From contig JANNNQ010000447.1 in the NCBI GenBank assembly GCA_031398625.1, positions 29,477 through 93,476 on the forward strand: a stretch of 64,000 nt of DNA, in the 5' to 3' direction. Position numbers and translations under genes: made by a program. Of this stretch, positions 1 through 7,715 are shown piece after piece. The notes under the pieces were generated by a model. The model had not been told where the DNA came from. It saw nothing but the letters and a program-made list of their open reading frames with translations, and made no database searches. Source of the stretch: CAIUGU01 sp031398625 (GTDB lineage Bacteria > Pseudomonadota > Gammaproteobacteria > Steroidobacterales > Steroidobacteraceae). Every line of letters begins with the position of its first letter. The stretch's first letter is position 1.

Positions 1-557
1 GGGATGAGCTCGCGAACCGGGCTGTCGTGAGCTACCAAACGTCGTCTGGTGTCCCGGCGTCCGTGATTGTCACTGGCGTCGCTCCGGAACTCTCGGCTGC
101 TGGCGTGACCCGGACGATGGTCGTGGACCTCACCGGGGAGGGTGCCCTTTCCCGCAACAGCGCGATCAGCAAGGGCGAAGATGCTCTCGCCACGGCGAAC
201 ATCCAACGTTCCTCAGGGACGGCAACAGTGTTCGGGCCTGTCTACGACGTCAAAGCGGGTCGGATGATCGAGCCGTGGGAGATCCGCGCGGGCTGGCCGG
301 TGGTTCTTTCGGGTGGGGTGTTGCGGGCTGACGGCGGGGTCGCGTACAGCATGAACGGTGGCCGGGATGGGCGGTCAACGTTCCGACTGACTGAGGCGCA
401 GTACTCGGCATCGTCGGCGTCCATGGAACTCACACTGGACGGTGGTGGGCGAAACCTGTTTAACCGGGTCAAAAAGTCCAAGCCGAAGCTTCGGAAGGCC
501 ATCAAGCACCGTGGGCCGAAGCCCAAGCTCGGCGACGCCATCGGGCACCGGAAATGA
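1..557 (+). CDS. C-terminal part of a phage tail protein (5' truncated)
   Basis: The frame is open from the left edge (first codon at base 3), so the start lies outside the window. The visible part is rich in beta-type repeats and ends in a Lys/Arg/Pro tail. A motif of the type DVKAGRMIEPWEIRAGWPV resembles minor tail or tail-tip proteins that precede the lysis genes in actinophages. The stop overlaps an ATG by 4 nt (ATGA). The family assignment is by position and general character only. Confidence 0.6.
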   Translation, partial: DELANRAVVSYQTSSGVPASVIVTGVAPELSAAGVTRTMVVDLTGEGALSRNSAISKGEDALATANIQRSSGTATVFGPVYDVKAGRMIEPWEIRAGWPVVLSGGVLRADGGVAYSMNGGRDGRSTFRLTEAQYSASSASMELTLDGGGRNLFNRVKKSKPKLRKAIKHRGPKPKLGDAIGHRK

Positions 558-691
558 CGGTCGCCGGTGTCCCGGTCGCGTGCCGTCCGAAGAACGACTG
601 GGGCGGCTCGTTCCTCTCCGATCTGTCAGAATGGACTGGGGTCGGGTGCCATCCGCTAAGCGCGGCTGCACACGTGGTGGGGACGAGCCTG

Positions 692-1372
692 ATGGCTTGG
701 AGAGTGGCGCGGGCGCTAGACGTCCTGCTTGCCGAGATCAATGCGATGGCCCCCCAGCGGGCGAAAGCCGCCGACGGGTCGATCGGGGATGCTGCTCATT
801 CGTCCCGGGCCTCGGATCACAATCCGAATGTCGCCGGCGTGGTGTGCGCCCGCGATTTCACCCACGACCCCGCGCATGGCTGTGACGCCCCAGCCATCGC
901 CGAATACGTCCGGCGACTCGGCAAATCCGGTGACCGCCGCGTCAAATACGTCATCAGTAACGCCCGTATCGCCTCGTGGATCGGGGACTGGGCATGGCGC
1001 CCGTACACGGGCATCAACGCGCACCGCCACCACGTGCACGTCTCCGTCTCAACCGAACCCCGCCACTACGACAGCACCGCCCCTTGGGGCATCGACCAGG
1101 AGGACGAAGTGAAGGACGCCGACATCAAGGCCATCGCCGCCGAGGTCGTCAAGCTGATGAACGCGGCGCGGACGGTCCCGAATCAGAAGCTCCACCCTGG
1201 CGACAAACCGGCCGCGAACTTTACCCAGCCCGGGGTCCTGTCCAACATCGAACTGAACCAGGACCAGGAAGCCGAACGGGACCTGGCGGAGATCAAGCTA
1301 GATACGGTCACTCGCCGGCTTGTGTCCGAGATCCATGCCGCCGTGGTGAAGCCCGGGGCGAAAGCCACGTGA
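692..1372 (+). CDS. Endolysin, M15-type / D-Ala-D-Ala carboxypeptidase-like peptidase
   Basis: The 226-aa product cuts host peptidoglycan at lysis. Residues about 25-130 carry the zinc-peptidase pattern: a His in SDHNPN, an Asp in CARDFTHD and a His in HHVHVS, with YTGINAH between. The C-terminal 90 residues are charged and probably bind the wall. I start at ATG 692, where the family's N-terminal helix (MAWRVARALDVLLAEIN) begins. An in-frame ATG at 554 overlaps the upstream stop, but the extra 46 residues look non-coding. The downstream holin-like gene overlaps by 4 nt, supporting a lysis cassette. Confidence 0.85.
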   Translation: MAWRVARALDVLLAEINAMAPQRAKAADGSIGDAAHSSRASDHNPNVAGVVCARDFTHDPAHGCDAPAIAEYVRRLGKSGDRRVKYVISNARIASWIGDWAWRPYTGINAHRHHVHVSVSTEPRHYDSTAPWGIDQEDEVKDADIKAIAAEVVKLMNAARTVPNQKLHPGDKPAANFTQPGVLSNIELNQDQEAERDLAEIKLDTVTRRLVSEIHAAVVKPGAKAT

Positions 1373-1626
1373 CCCACGCTGCCGCGTCCGCCCCCGCGGA
1401 AGGGATAACGCAGACCTTCCTGCAGTTCGGGGTACTGGGTGCGGTGGCCCTGCTGGGCCTGTGGTTCGTCCTGACTGCCTACAGGCGGGAAGTGGCACGC
1501 GGCGACGCAGCCGAGAAGTCCCTGTCCGAACTGAACCGAGAGATGCGGGACAAGGTCATCCCCGCCCTGACGGAAGCGACTGGTGCCTTGGTCGAGTGCG
1601 CGCACATTCTGCGAGACCGGCGGTGA
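1369..1626 (+). CDS. Small membrane protein, holin-like
   Basis: 85 aa with GTG start overlapping the endolysin stop by 4 nt. One strongly hydrophobic segment (about residues 18-37, FGVLGAVALLGLWFVLTAY) is followed by a charged helical tail. Small membrane proteins right after the lysin are often holins or holin regulators. The role is inferred from position and topology; no diagnostic motif is visible. Confidence 0.6.
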   Translation: MTHAAASAPAEGITQTFLQFGVLGAVALLGLWFVLTAYRREVARGDAAEKSLSELNREMRDKVIPALTEATGALVECAHILRDRR

Positions 1627-1751
1627 TGGCCGTGGCCGAGCAGCCCGACACCGAGCAGACAAAAGCCGACGTCACCAAGTGGGTAACGAACCTCGACCGA
1701 GCAATCGCGGATCTACGGGCGGAGATCGCCCGCCAGCAAGGAGCGAAATGA
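1626..1751 (+). CDS. Small hypothetical protein of the lysis cassette
   Basis: 41 aa. The ATG overlaps the previous TGA by one base, and the stop overlaps the next ATG by 4 nt. It is hydrophilic and helical (Glu/Lys/Asp-rich with VTNLDRAIADLRAEIARQQ) and could form a short coiled coil. Function unknown. Confidence 0.55.
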   Translation: MAVAEQPDTEQTKADVTKWVTNLDRAIADLRAEIARQQGAK

Positions 1752-2095
1752 TCACCACGCCGACGACTTTGACCGACCTCACCGAAGCCGTGGACCGTCT
1801 CACCGATGAAGCGAAAGACCTGCGTTCGCAGTTGCGGTCACGGACCACTGCCCTGTGGGTCGCGATCACCGTCGGTGGAGTGATCCTCCTTGTCGTCATC
1901 GCCGCTGCGTACTCGGTGAGCCTGAACAACCGGGACGCCATTGCGGCCAACAACCTCAGGTGGTGCCCGGTTGTCGAACCTCTCGCGCCAAGGGCTGGCG
2001 ATCCGCCGCCTGCTGGCAGCCCGGAGCAGGTGGAGCGGGCCATTCGGATTCGGAAGGCGTTCTCCAAGCTTGTCGACGATTTCGGGTGCCGATGA
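1748..2095 (+). CDS. Single-TM lysis-cassette protein
   Basis: 115 aa. The N-terminal 33 residues form a charged helix, followed by one transmembrane segment (about 36-60) and an exterior-type tail with a Cys-Pro. An N-in/C-out topology with one TM resembles class III holins or spanin-like accessory proteins. The assignment rests on topology and position. Confidence 0.6.
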   Translation: MITTPTTLTDLTEAVDRLTDEAKDLRSQLRSRTTALWVAITVGGVILLVVIAAAYSVSLNNRDAIAANNLRWCPVVEPLAPRAGDPPPAGSPEQVERAIRIRKAFSKLVDDFGCR

Positions 2096-2151
2096 GACAC
2101 GCCACCGCCAACTTTTACCCATCAGAGTCACGCCACAAGGAGATCAAGACC

Positions 2152-2727
2152 GTGAGTACCGTTACCGTGCAGGCGCAAGTCGTCAGCCAAGCCCGAGATG
2201 CTCTGTCCCGGGCCACTCGCCAGGCCATCCAGGCACTCATCCCCACCCTCCTCGTCATCGCAGGCGGCTCCACCGTCGGCATCAACATCGAAGCGGTCCT
2301 GATGCTGGCCGGGGTCGCCGCCCTCGTATCGGTCCTGAAATCCGCCGTCGGAGTTAAGCTTCCCGCCTCCGCGCCGACATGGGCACGGATCGGCGAACGC
2401 GCACTCACTGCAGCCGCAGGAACCGCACTGGGCTTGGTCACCACTGACGGCCTCGTTGGGTCGGTGTCTATTCACTGGGAGACGGTGCTGACCGCTTCGG
2501 TGGGTGCGGCGCTGACCGCCGTGGCGATGTTCTGGACCAACCCGCCCGTGGTGGCGTCGGACGACGTCGACGACTTTGGGGATAGCTCCTTCGCCGAGTA
2601 CCCGAAGATCGACGGCGACCCGTTCCCCCGGCAGCGCGACAGCGGCAACCTCGACGTCCTCCTGGTCGTCGGCATCGCCATCCTCATCGTCGTCCTGCTG
2701 CTCCTGTTCGGCGTCCGCCTCGGATGA
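2152..2727 (+). CDS. Multi-TM holin-like protein
   Basis: 191 aa with about four hydrophobic segments: near residues 20-55, 80-95, 103-125 and a very hydrophobic C-terminus at 168-187. An acidic linker joins the last two. I choose GTG 2152 because AAGGAG (2137-2142) is well placed; an ATG at 2092 overlapping the previous stop is the alternative. Holin or holin-antiholin function is inferred from location between endolysin and late small genes. Confidence 0.65.
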   Translation: MSTVTVQAQVVSQARDALSRATRQAIQALIPTLLVIAGGSTVGINIEAVLMLAGVAALVSVLKSAVGVKLPASAPTWARIGERALTAAAGTALGLVTTDGLVGSVSIHWETVLTASVGAALTAVAMFWTNPPVVASDDVDDFGDSSFAEYPKIDGDPFPRQRDSGNLDVLLVVGIAILIVVLLLLFGVRLG

Positions 2728-3146
2728 GCCTCGGCCGAACCCTCAAGCACCTGCTCTGCCGCCCCGGCAAGCGGGAACTACTGATCCGCATCTCGGATCG
2801 ACTCACCAATTTGGAGGCCCTCGTGTCCCAGCTCGACAGCACCACTGACGAAATCGTTGCCGCTCTCGACGACCTGATCACCGCCGTGGGCACCGGTCCG
2901 GCCGACCTGGCTACCGCCCTGGCTGATATCCAGGTGAAGAACGCGGAGATCGCCGCGCTGACTGCCGACGACAACGCGGACACCGCAGAGATCGCGAGCC
3001 TCACTGCGGACCGGGACCAGCTCGTGACGGACGCGGCGGAGAACGTGGCTCGGCTGCAGGAGGCCACCGCTCGTGCCCGTGAGGTTGTGCCGGCCGCACC
3101 GGTTACCCCGGTCGATCCCGAGCCGACCGACGGCGACGACCTGTGA
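2724..3146 (+). CDS. Coiled-coil late protein
   Basis: 140 aa, start overlapping the previous stop (ATGA). A basic N-terminus is followed by heptad-like repeats (about 25-110) and a Pro/acidic tail. It resembles small coiled-coil proteins beside actinophage lysis genes. Function unknown. Confidence 0.6.
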   Translation: MSLGRTLKHLLCRPGKRELLIRISDRLTNLEALVSQLDSTTDEIVAALDDLITAVGTGPADLATALADIQVKNAEIAALTADDNADTAEIASLTADRDQLVTDAAENVARLQEATARAREVVPAAPVTPVDPEPTDGDDL

Positions 3147-3478
3147 TCCCCACCGTCGGCCGCATCGTCCACTACACGCTCTCCGAGCAGGACGCAGAGA
3201 CGATCAACAAGCGCCGGGATGACGCCGCGGCGAGGCGGAAAAATGGCGATGTCGATCCCCTGGGATCGGATTGCATCGGCAACAAGGCCGAGGTCGGTCA
3301 GATCTTCCCGCTGATGATCGTCCGGGTTTGGTCCGAGGGTTGCGTCAACGGTCAGCTGATCCTCGACGGCAACGACACGCTGTGGAAGACCAGCGCGAGC
3401 AAGGCAACCGAGGAATCGATCGAGCAGGCGCAGGGCGGTCCCGTCGTGGGTACCTGGTCCTGGCCTCCGCGCGTCTGA
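3143..3478 (+). CDS. Conserved phage protein of unknown function
   Basis: 111 aa, GTG start overlapping upstream TGA. The sequence has VGRIVHYTLSEQDAETINKR, then GNKAEVGQIFPLMIVRVW and a terminal GTWSWPPR. This pattern recurs in actinophage proteins near the tail/lysis region. No catalytic motif is visible. Confidence 0.65.
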   Translation: MIPTVGRIVHYTLSEQDAETINKRRDDAAARRKNGDVDPLGSDCIGNKAEVGQIFPLMIVRVWSEGCVNGQLILDGNDTLWKTSASKATEESIEQAQGGPVVGTWSWPPRV

Positions 3479-3609
3479 TGCCCGCCTACCCGCCGCCGGA
3501 TGCCCCTGCTCTGGTCGCTCCGCCGGAACCGGACATGGCTATGCCGACGGTGATCCCTCCGGATCAGATGCCGGACTGGCCGAAGCCGCCGCCTCCGGTG
3601 GAGGGCTAA
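3478..3609 (+). CDS. Short proline-rich protein
   Basis: 43 aa. The ATG overlaps the previous stop by one base. About one third of residues are proline, with repeated PPP and MP dipeptides. It could be a linker-type protein; the composition gives no function. Confidence 0.4.
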   Translation: MPAYPPPDAPALVAPPEPDMAMPTVIPPDQMPDWPKPPPPVEG

Positions 3610-3611
3610 CG

Positions 3612-3791
3612 ATGTCCTGCCACTGCGGGATGCACTCGTACCGGGCCCGCGCTCTCGACAGAGAGTGGCGGGTCGCGTACAAGCGGACGGGCCGAAGACT
3701 GATGGCACTGTTCGGTGTCGTCCTGGCTGCGTGGATTACTGCGTCGTGGTGGGCGATCATCTGGACCGTCGAGCACGTGCTGCCGCACTGA
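3612..3791 (+). CDS. Small membrane protein, last gene of the late operon
   Basis: 59 aa beginning MSCHCGMHSY. A basic region is followed by one TM segment (about 32-52, rich in Trp and Ala). It lies 2 nt after the proline-rich gene and before the terminator at 3847. Function unknown. Confidence 0.5.
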   Translation: MSCHCGMHSYRARALDREWRVAYKRTGRRLMALFGVVLAAWITASWWAIIWTVEHVLPH

Positions 3792-3846
3792 TCGTCGGTG
3801 CCACCGCCACGGGTAATCGACCGTGGTAGCTGCACCTGTAGCTGCA

Positions 3847-3883
3847 ATGCCCCCTCTCAGTGATCTTGAGAGGGGGCATTTTG
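3847..3883 (+). terminator. Intrinsic terminator of the late/lysis operon
   Basis: A 13-bp stem (ATGCCCCCTCTCA pairing with TGAGAGGGGGCAT) with a 7-nt loop is followed by a TTTT run. It closes the rightward late operon just before the attachment core. Confidence 0.85.
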
Positions 3884-3897
3884 CCTGGTCAAACGGG

Positions 3898-3939
3898 TGG
3901 GCCCCCGGGGGATCGAACCCCGAACCCGCGGATTAAAAG
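3898..3939 (-). other. tRNA-Lys(UUU) 3' fragment (attachment core)
   Basis: On the minus strand the fragment reads from the anticodon loop CTTTTAA through a perfect T-arm (CGGGG, TTCGATC, CCCCG) and acceptor strand GGGGCCC to discriminator A. Beyond 3939 the 5' half of the anticodon stem does not pair, so no complete tRNA is present. The fragment would restore the host gene on integration. Confidence 0.85.
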
Positions 3940-3955
3940 ATGCCCGGAGTGCAAC

Positions 3956-3977
3956 GCACTGAGGTTTTGTGAGCGCA
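3956..3977 (+). repeat. Imperfect direct repeat in attP, copy 1
   Basis: This 22-bp stretch and 4017-4038 agree at 17 of 22 positions (core GCANTGAG, TTGTGA, CGCA). Lying between core and right-hand arm sites, they could be excisionase or host-factor sites. Inferred from position. Confidence 0.5.
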
Positions 3978-4016
3978 TTTTGGCTGGTCAGACGCCCTTT
4001 GTATCAACCATTGAGC

Positions 4017-4038
4017 GCAGTGAGTGCTTGTGAACGCA
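4017..4038 (+). repeat. Imperfect direct repeat in attP, copy 2
   Basis: Partner of 3956-3977, 61 bp downstream, immediately before the right-hand GTAGCTGCA pair. Confidence 0.5.
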
Positions 4039-4169
4039 GTCCCGTAGCTGCAACCGTAGCTGCAACGCACCCGATCAAGACGCCTCGGCCCGGACAACGG
4101 GCGTCGGGGCGGAAAGCAGCGGATCTGGAATCCGCGGCGAGGGGGTCGACCTGCCCCCCGGAACGCAAA

Positions 4170-4209
4170 GGACTGCCCCATCTCCCTCGACCGAGAGATG
4201 GGGCAGTCC
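4170..4209 (-). terminator. Terminator downstream of the integrase gene
   Basis: A 15-bp perfect stem (GGACTGCCCCATCTC with its complement) and a 10-nt loop; on the minus strand the stem runs into TTT. It lies 10 bp past the integrase stop. Confidence 0.8.
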
Positions 4210-4218
4210 GGTTCGCAG

Positions 4219-5745
4219 CTACTCGCCGATGGCCTTGCCGAGGAAGAGGGCCGACATCTCCTCGGCAGCTTTCCGCAGCTCTGCGTTCGGGGACCTGGCG
4301 TACAGGTTCATCGTCGTCTGAATGTCGGCGTGCCGCAGGAGGGTCATCGCGATCCGGGGGTGGATCTCGAGGGCAACCATCATCGTCGCCGCCCAATGCC
4401 TCGCGGCGTGGGGGCGGATGTGCTCGGCCCCTGCCTCTTCGAGGATGCTCACCCATTCGTCCCAGTCGTCGCGGGGGTCGATCGGCCGGCCGTTGCGCTG
4501 AGAGAACAAAAGCAGCACCTGCTCCCCGTTGATCTCCCAGCCCTTCCACCGGGGCCCTTCCTCGATCCGCTCCCGCTTCTGCGCTGTCAACCGCGCCTTG
4601 AGAAGGTCAGCGATCTGCTTCGGCATCGGCAAAGGCGCGTCGGAGGCTTTCGTCTTCACGGGCAGCAGGACCAGCCCTCCACCGTCAGAGTTCGGACACC
4701 TCGCGGCCTGAGCCTTCCCGCACGGCCACGCGGGACGCTCCACCCCACCACCGACGACCACCTTGGGGCACTGCTTCGCCTGACGTTTCCCGCAGGGGAA
4801 CAGCTTCGGCGGGCGCACCAACTCCGGTGGTTCCTTGTAGCGGTCCGCGTCCGAGCGGAGAGTCGCGGTTCCCGTTGGCTCCCCGCACCCGTGCGCGTAC
4901 GTCAGTCGCGACCTCTCCGTTCCTACAGGGTCACCGCACCCATGCCCGTCGGGGCGGTCCCGCTGGAGTTGCCAGCGAACGTTCAAGACTCCCGCGTCGA
5001 AGTCCAGCGCCGGGACGGTGAACCCCAGCGTCTCCCCCTGGCGCAGGCCGTACACGATCCGTAGCACCCACTTCGCGCCCAGCCGGCGCTTCTTGGCGAC
5101 TTCGAGGACGCGGAGCATTTCGTCGAGTTCGACGTCGCGGTCTTCCTTGGGCTGCGCACCGGCGGGGAGCATGGTGAGGTCGGCGATGTTGCGGGGCATC
5201 CGGTTGCGTCGCCAGGCGATGTCGAACGCTACTTTCATCATCGCGTCGACTTGGTGGATAGAACTGGCGGCCATCCCCGCGTCGGCCATGGCTTGGTAAC
5301 AGGCTTCGAGGTCTTCGGCTTTGACGGCGTCCATTCGTTTCTTGCCGATGCGGGGGTAGACGTGGTTTTTCGCGTACCCCTTGTAGGTGGCGAGAGTGGA
5401 CCTGCGGTTGCCCTTGCGACCCTTGATGGGTTTCTTCGGGGCGAGGACGGTGAGGTAGTGCTCCATCCATTCCTGCACCGTGAGGGCTTTCGTGGTGGTG
5501 AGGGTTCCCGCGTCGCGGGCGTTGATCAGGTCCCGGAGGTTCTTGTTCGCTTCGGCTTTCGTGGGTGCGGACTTGGAGTATTTCTTCTCCTGTTTGCCAC
5601 CGACGATGTCGAGGGTGATGTAGCCGCGCCAGGAGACGGTCTCGACGACGGTCCCGTCTACCCGGGTTTTCTTCCGGACGGTCCGGTAGACGCTGCCTTC
5701 ACCGTTGGATTTGGTTCTCTTGCGGGGCTTCTGGTCCCCGCCCAT
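4219..5745 (-). CDS. int: Tyrosine integrase with a cysteine-rich insert
   Basis: 508 aa; catalyses attP/attB recombination at tRNA-Lys. An arm-binding N-terminus (about 15-80) and SAM-like core-binding domain (about 85-190) precede the catalytic domain. Catalytic residues visible are R235 (GLRQGE), H446 and R449 (HAAR), H472 (RHAD) and Y482 (NLYARS). Between R235 and the HxxR box an insert of roughly 95 residues (about 263-358) carries duplicated HGCG motifs and two PCGKxQAxxCP motifs, suggesting a zinc-binding element. The ATG overlaps the ImmA stop (ATGA), so the two are co-translated. Confidence 0.95.
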   Translation of the reverse strand: MGGDQKPRKRTKSNGEGSVYRTVRKKTRVDGTVVETVSWRGYITLDIVGGKQEKKYSKSAPTKAEANKNLRDLINARDAGTLTTTKALTVQEWMEHYLTVLAPKKPIKGRKGNRRSTLATYKGYAKNHVYPRIGKKRMDAVKAEDLEACYQAMADAGMAASSIHQVDAMMKVAFDIAWRRNRMPRNIADLTMLPAGAQPKEDRDVELDEMLRVLEVAKKRRLGAKWVLRIVYGLRQGETLGFTVPALDFDAGVLNVRWQLQRDRPDGHGCGDPVGTERSRLTYAHGCGEPTGTATLRSDADRYKEPPELVRPPKLFPCGKRQAKQCPKVVVGGGVERPAWPCGKAQAARCPNSDGGGLVLLPVKTKASDAPLPMPKQIADLLKARLTAQKRERIEEGPRWKGWEINGEQVLLLFSQRNGRPIDPRDDWDEWVSILEEAGAEHIRPHAARHWAATMMVALEIHPRIAMTLLRHADIQTTMNLYARSPNAELRKAAEEMSALFLGKAIGE

Positions 5746-6161
5746 CACAGGGCCGGGGAACCGACGAGGAATAGCCCGGAGTGGCGGACAATCGGGATCG
5801 CACCGATCCGAGCATCGAGGGTATTCGGGTCCACTTGGAGCATCTCGGCTGCCTCCCGGCGGTCCCTCCCGAAACCCAGTGCCCACGCGAGCATGGTGTC
5901 GGTGATGAGCTTCACTGCCGCCCAACGGTCGGCTTCCACTTCCATCGCTTCGTCCACGGCCGGATCTCCCGTTGGGGCGTGGCCGAGTTCAATGTGACGC
6001 AGCTCGTGCATGAGCGTGCACCGCTGTTCCACTGGTGTCCCAATGTTGATTCGGATGCGGCGGGTCAGGAGGTCGCAGTCGCCTGCAATGTTGCCTAGGT
6101 CGCAGATTTCGTAAGTGGCGTCGAGGCGGTATAGCTCGGCTTGGACGATTGGATCCTGCAC
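5745..6161 (-). CDS. ImmA/IrrE-like metallopeptidase
   Basis: 138 aa from GTG 6161, which has an AGAGGGG ribosome site. The zinc motif HELRHIELGH (HExxH plus a third His) and the following ADRWAAVKLI helix are typical of ImmA/IrrE proteins, which cleave or inactivate XRE-type phage or ICE repressors to trigger induction. It sits between repressor and integrase, as in many ICE and phage immunity loci. An open frame extends upstream to 6302 but lacks family features. Confidence 0.85.
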   Translation of the reverse strand: MQDPIVQAELYRLDATYEICDLGNIAGDCDLLTRRIRINIGTPVEQRCTLMHELRHIELGHAPTGDPAVDEAMEVEADRWAAVKLITDTMLAWALGFGRDRREAAEMLQVDPNTLDARIGAIPIVRHSGLFLVGSPAL

Positions 6162-6298
6162 GTGCAGCCCCCTCTCAGCCAGGCCGCCCGGGGAATATCC
6201 CGGCCCTTTGCTACGACCTGTGCTCGAATGTTGACCGTACGTGCATCTTCTTGATCGATCTAGAACCGACCGGTAGATATGACCGAACAGATGATCAA
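6162..6298. other. Spacer between repressor and immA
   Basis: About 137 bp without a gene, more AT-rich than its surroundings. It probably holds a leftward promoter for immA-int, but no clear -35/-10 pair was identified. A short inverted motif (CCGGGAATATCCCGG-like, near 6189-6203) is a possible regulator site. Confidence 0.4.
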
Positions 6299-6802
6299 TC
6301 ACCTAGTCCTTGCCCCTCCCCTCGGGCCTCGGGACTCCGTTCCTGTCGTCTTTCGTGCTGCTCTGAGCTGACGGACAGGCTTTTCGGCTGCTGCTTCTGC
6401 TGCTTGCTCCTGCATCTCAGCGAGGGCCACCTGCAGGTCGACGAACTCGGCGATGAGCTCGAGCAGCAGGTTCTGCTGTCTCTGGCTGAGGGCCGACGTC
6501 CGGGCGACCATGCGGGCGAGAAATGGCGATGACCCCGTGTCGACATCCAGGCCCATCTCGCGGCCGATGGCCAGCCAGATCCGGCGCTGAGGGACGCGCA
6601 GGACACGGGACATGGTGATGACGGTCTCGGGTTTGGGGACCGTGTTCAAGGCGAAGTTAGGGTCGCCGAGTTGCCGCCAGCGGGACCATCCGAGGCCTTC
6701 CCCGGCTTCCGCACCTAGGTCCCGGTAGGACCGGCGGCCCTTGAACAGTCTGATGAGGGTTGCGAGGGTCTCGACCTCGTCGTCGTTCGGGGCGTCTGTC
6801 AA
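6299..6802 (-). CDS. XRE-family immunity repressor
   Basis: About 167 aa from a TTG at 6802; the frame is open to an ATG at 6958, so the start is uncertain. The DNA-binding part has SYRDLGAEAG, a recognition segment GWSRWRQLGD and VPKPETVITMSRVLRVPQRR, the usual layout of actinobacterial XRE repressors. A C-terminal coiled coil (leucine/glutamate-rich) is suited to dimerisation and a basic tail follows. It is encoded upstream of immA and int and divergent from the Xis/Cro-like gene, with a dual operator between them. It is the best candidate for the protein that binds the nine dual operators. Confidence 0.75.
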   Translation of the reverse strand: MTDAPNDDEVETLATLIRLFKGRRSYRDLGAEAGEGLGWSRWRQLGDPNFALNTVPKPETVITMSRVLRVPQRRIWLAIGREMGLDVDTGSSPFLARMVARTSALSQRQQNLLLELIAEFVDLQVALAEMQEQAAEAAAEKPVRQLRAARKTTGTESRGPRGGARTR

Positions 6803-6963
6803 CGGAGTCCATTCCTGGCGGGGTACCTCCCAAGCCCCACGATCGCCGGGCGCGGCGGTCGGGGCGGTACCTAATCGACATTGTGAACCACGATCCGTGG
6901 CTCGCAGTAGGGGTGTGTCGCGCTGATAACGGTGTCTGGAGCGGTGTTCTGACGGCATAGCAA

Positions 6964-6998
6964 CTACGAATCGTAGACGTTATGACTACGGATCGTGT
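6964..6998. promoter_or_regulatory. Dual operator A in the repressor/early divergent region
   Basis: CTACGAATCGTAG (6964-6976, perfect 13-bp palindrome around a central base) and CTACGGATCGTGT (6986-6998) are separated by 9 bp. A rightward -10 (TAGAGT, 6999-7004) follows directly, with the second box in the spacer. It probably controls the early rightward operon and perhaps the repressor's own gene. Confidence 0.8.
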
Positions 6999-7077
6999 TA
7001 GAGTTTAGATCATCGCAATGAGCTGCCCCCCAGCGGGAACGATGCAGCATATGCGCGGTTTGCCCTGCCCGAACTGG

Positions 7078-7112
7078 CGATGATCCATAGCCGAAAGGAC
7101 TACGATCCATGG
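7078..7112. promoter_or_regulatory. Dual operator B overlapping the start of the Xis/Cro-like gene
   Basis: CGATGATCCATAG (7078-7090) and CTACGATCCATGG (7100-7112), again 9 bp apart. The second copy contains the ATG at 7109 and the spacer contains the ribosome-binding AAAGGA. Binding here could block elongation or initiation of translation-competent mRNA. Confidence 0.7.
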
Positions 7113-7342
7113 CACTTGAACTAGTCCCCGACGACGACACGGAACGTCTCTGGACTGTCCCCGAACTCGCAAAAAGTCTCCGCATGTCGCGAGGCAAAGT
7201 GACCGCCCTCATCGACGCCGGACGCTTCGGCCCTTACCAGGACGTCGCCGAGACCGGGCAACGGGTACAGCGCCGCGTCCCCGAGTCCGGGCGTCTCGCG
7301 TACCTCGAATCGGTCACCATCCACCCCCGCCGCAGCGCCTGA
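7109..7342 (+). CDS. Excisionase/Cro-like HTH protein
   Basis: 77 aa with a MerR/excisionase-type helix-turn-helix: LWTVPELAKSLRMSRGKVTALIDAGRF. It is the first rightward early gene, opposite the repressor, a usual place for Xis or Cro. AAAGGA lies 9 nt before the ATG. Which role applies cannot be decided from sequence. Confidence 0.7.
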   Translation: MALELVPDDDTERLWTVPELAKSLRMSRGKVTALIDAGRFGPYQDVAETGQRVQRRVPESGRLAYLESVTIHPRRSA

Positions 7343-7352
7343 GGAGAACGAC

Positions 7353-7715
7353 GTGACCGACCAGATCCAGCACGGGACGCCGACGATGCGCGGCGAGTAC
7401 TGCACCGAGAAGGGGGAGAACAACGAGACCTGCATCTTCGGGCGCAACCACTCCGTGAACTACCACCTCCGACCGGACGGAAGCCGCTGGGGGACCGACC
7501 CCAAGTCGACCGCGCTCCCCGCCGAAATCCTCGGAGCGTTCTCCGACCTCATCGCGGCAGTGACCGACGCCTACGTTGCCCCGGCCGAGGACATGGACCC
7601 GCGTGAACGCTGGTCAAAGCTGAGCCTCGCTCACCAGCGGGCGGAGATCTACCTGCAGGTCATGGGCATCACGGCCCTTGACGCCGCGCACCGAGCAAGC
7701 GGGCGGACCTCATGA
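7353..7715 (+). CDS. Hypothetical early protein
   Basis: 120 aa, GTG start with GAGGAG ribosome site. The N-terminus has a Cys/His cluster (EYCTEKGENNETCIFGRNH) resembling a small metal-binding loop; the rest is helical. The stop overlaps the next ATG by 4 nt. Confidence 0.6.
   Translation: MTDQIQHGTPTMRGEYCTEKGENNETCIFGRNHSVNYHLRPDGSRWGTDPKSTALPAEILGAFSDLIAAVTDAYVAPAEDMDPRERWSKLSLAHQRAEIYLQVMGITALDAAHRASGRTS

Larger units (their letters stand above)
3826..4064. other. Phage attachment site attP with paired arm-type repeats
   Basis: The core is a tRNA-Lys 3' half. The nonamer GTAGCTGCA occurs four times as same-orientation pairs 12 bp apart: 3826-3834 and 3838-3846 on the left, 4044-4052 and 4056-4064 on the right. 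Such paired direct repeats flanking a tRNA core are what tyrosine-integrase arm sites look like. Both arms being present argues that this is attP, not attL or attR. The integrase gene lies 155 bp to the right. Confidence 0.8.

Noticed and set aside
554..691. N-terminal extension of the endolysin from ATG 554, overlapping the tail-protein stop
   Set aside because: The 46 added residues have no family resemblance and look like non-coding sequence; the conserved N-terminal helix begins at 692.
3898..3960. Complete tRNA-Lys gene
   Set aside because: Only the 3' half is present; upstream bases do not pair with the anticodon stem and no D-arm is visible.
3826..4064. CRISPR-like short repeats
   Set aside because: Only two nonamer pairs with 12-bp period and no spacers of constant length; they fit integrase arm sites.
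4202..5064. Plus-strand open frame opposite the integrase
   Set aside because: The minus strand carries all integrase catalytic residues; the plus frame is a shadow.
6803..6958. Repressor start at ATG 6958
   Set aside because: Not excluded, but the extra residues are Arg-rich and unlike repressor N-termini; I kept the shorter form and noted the ambiguity.
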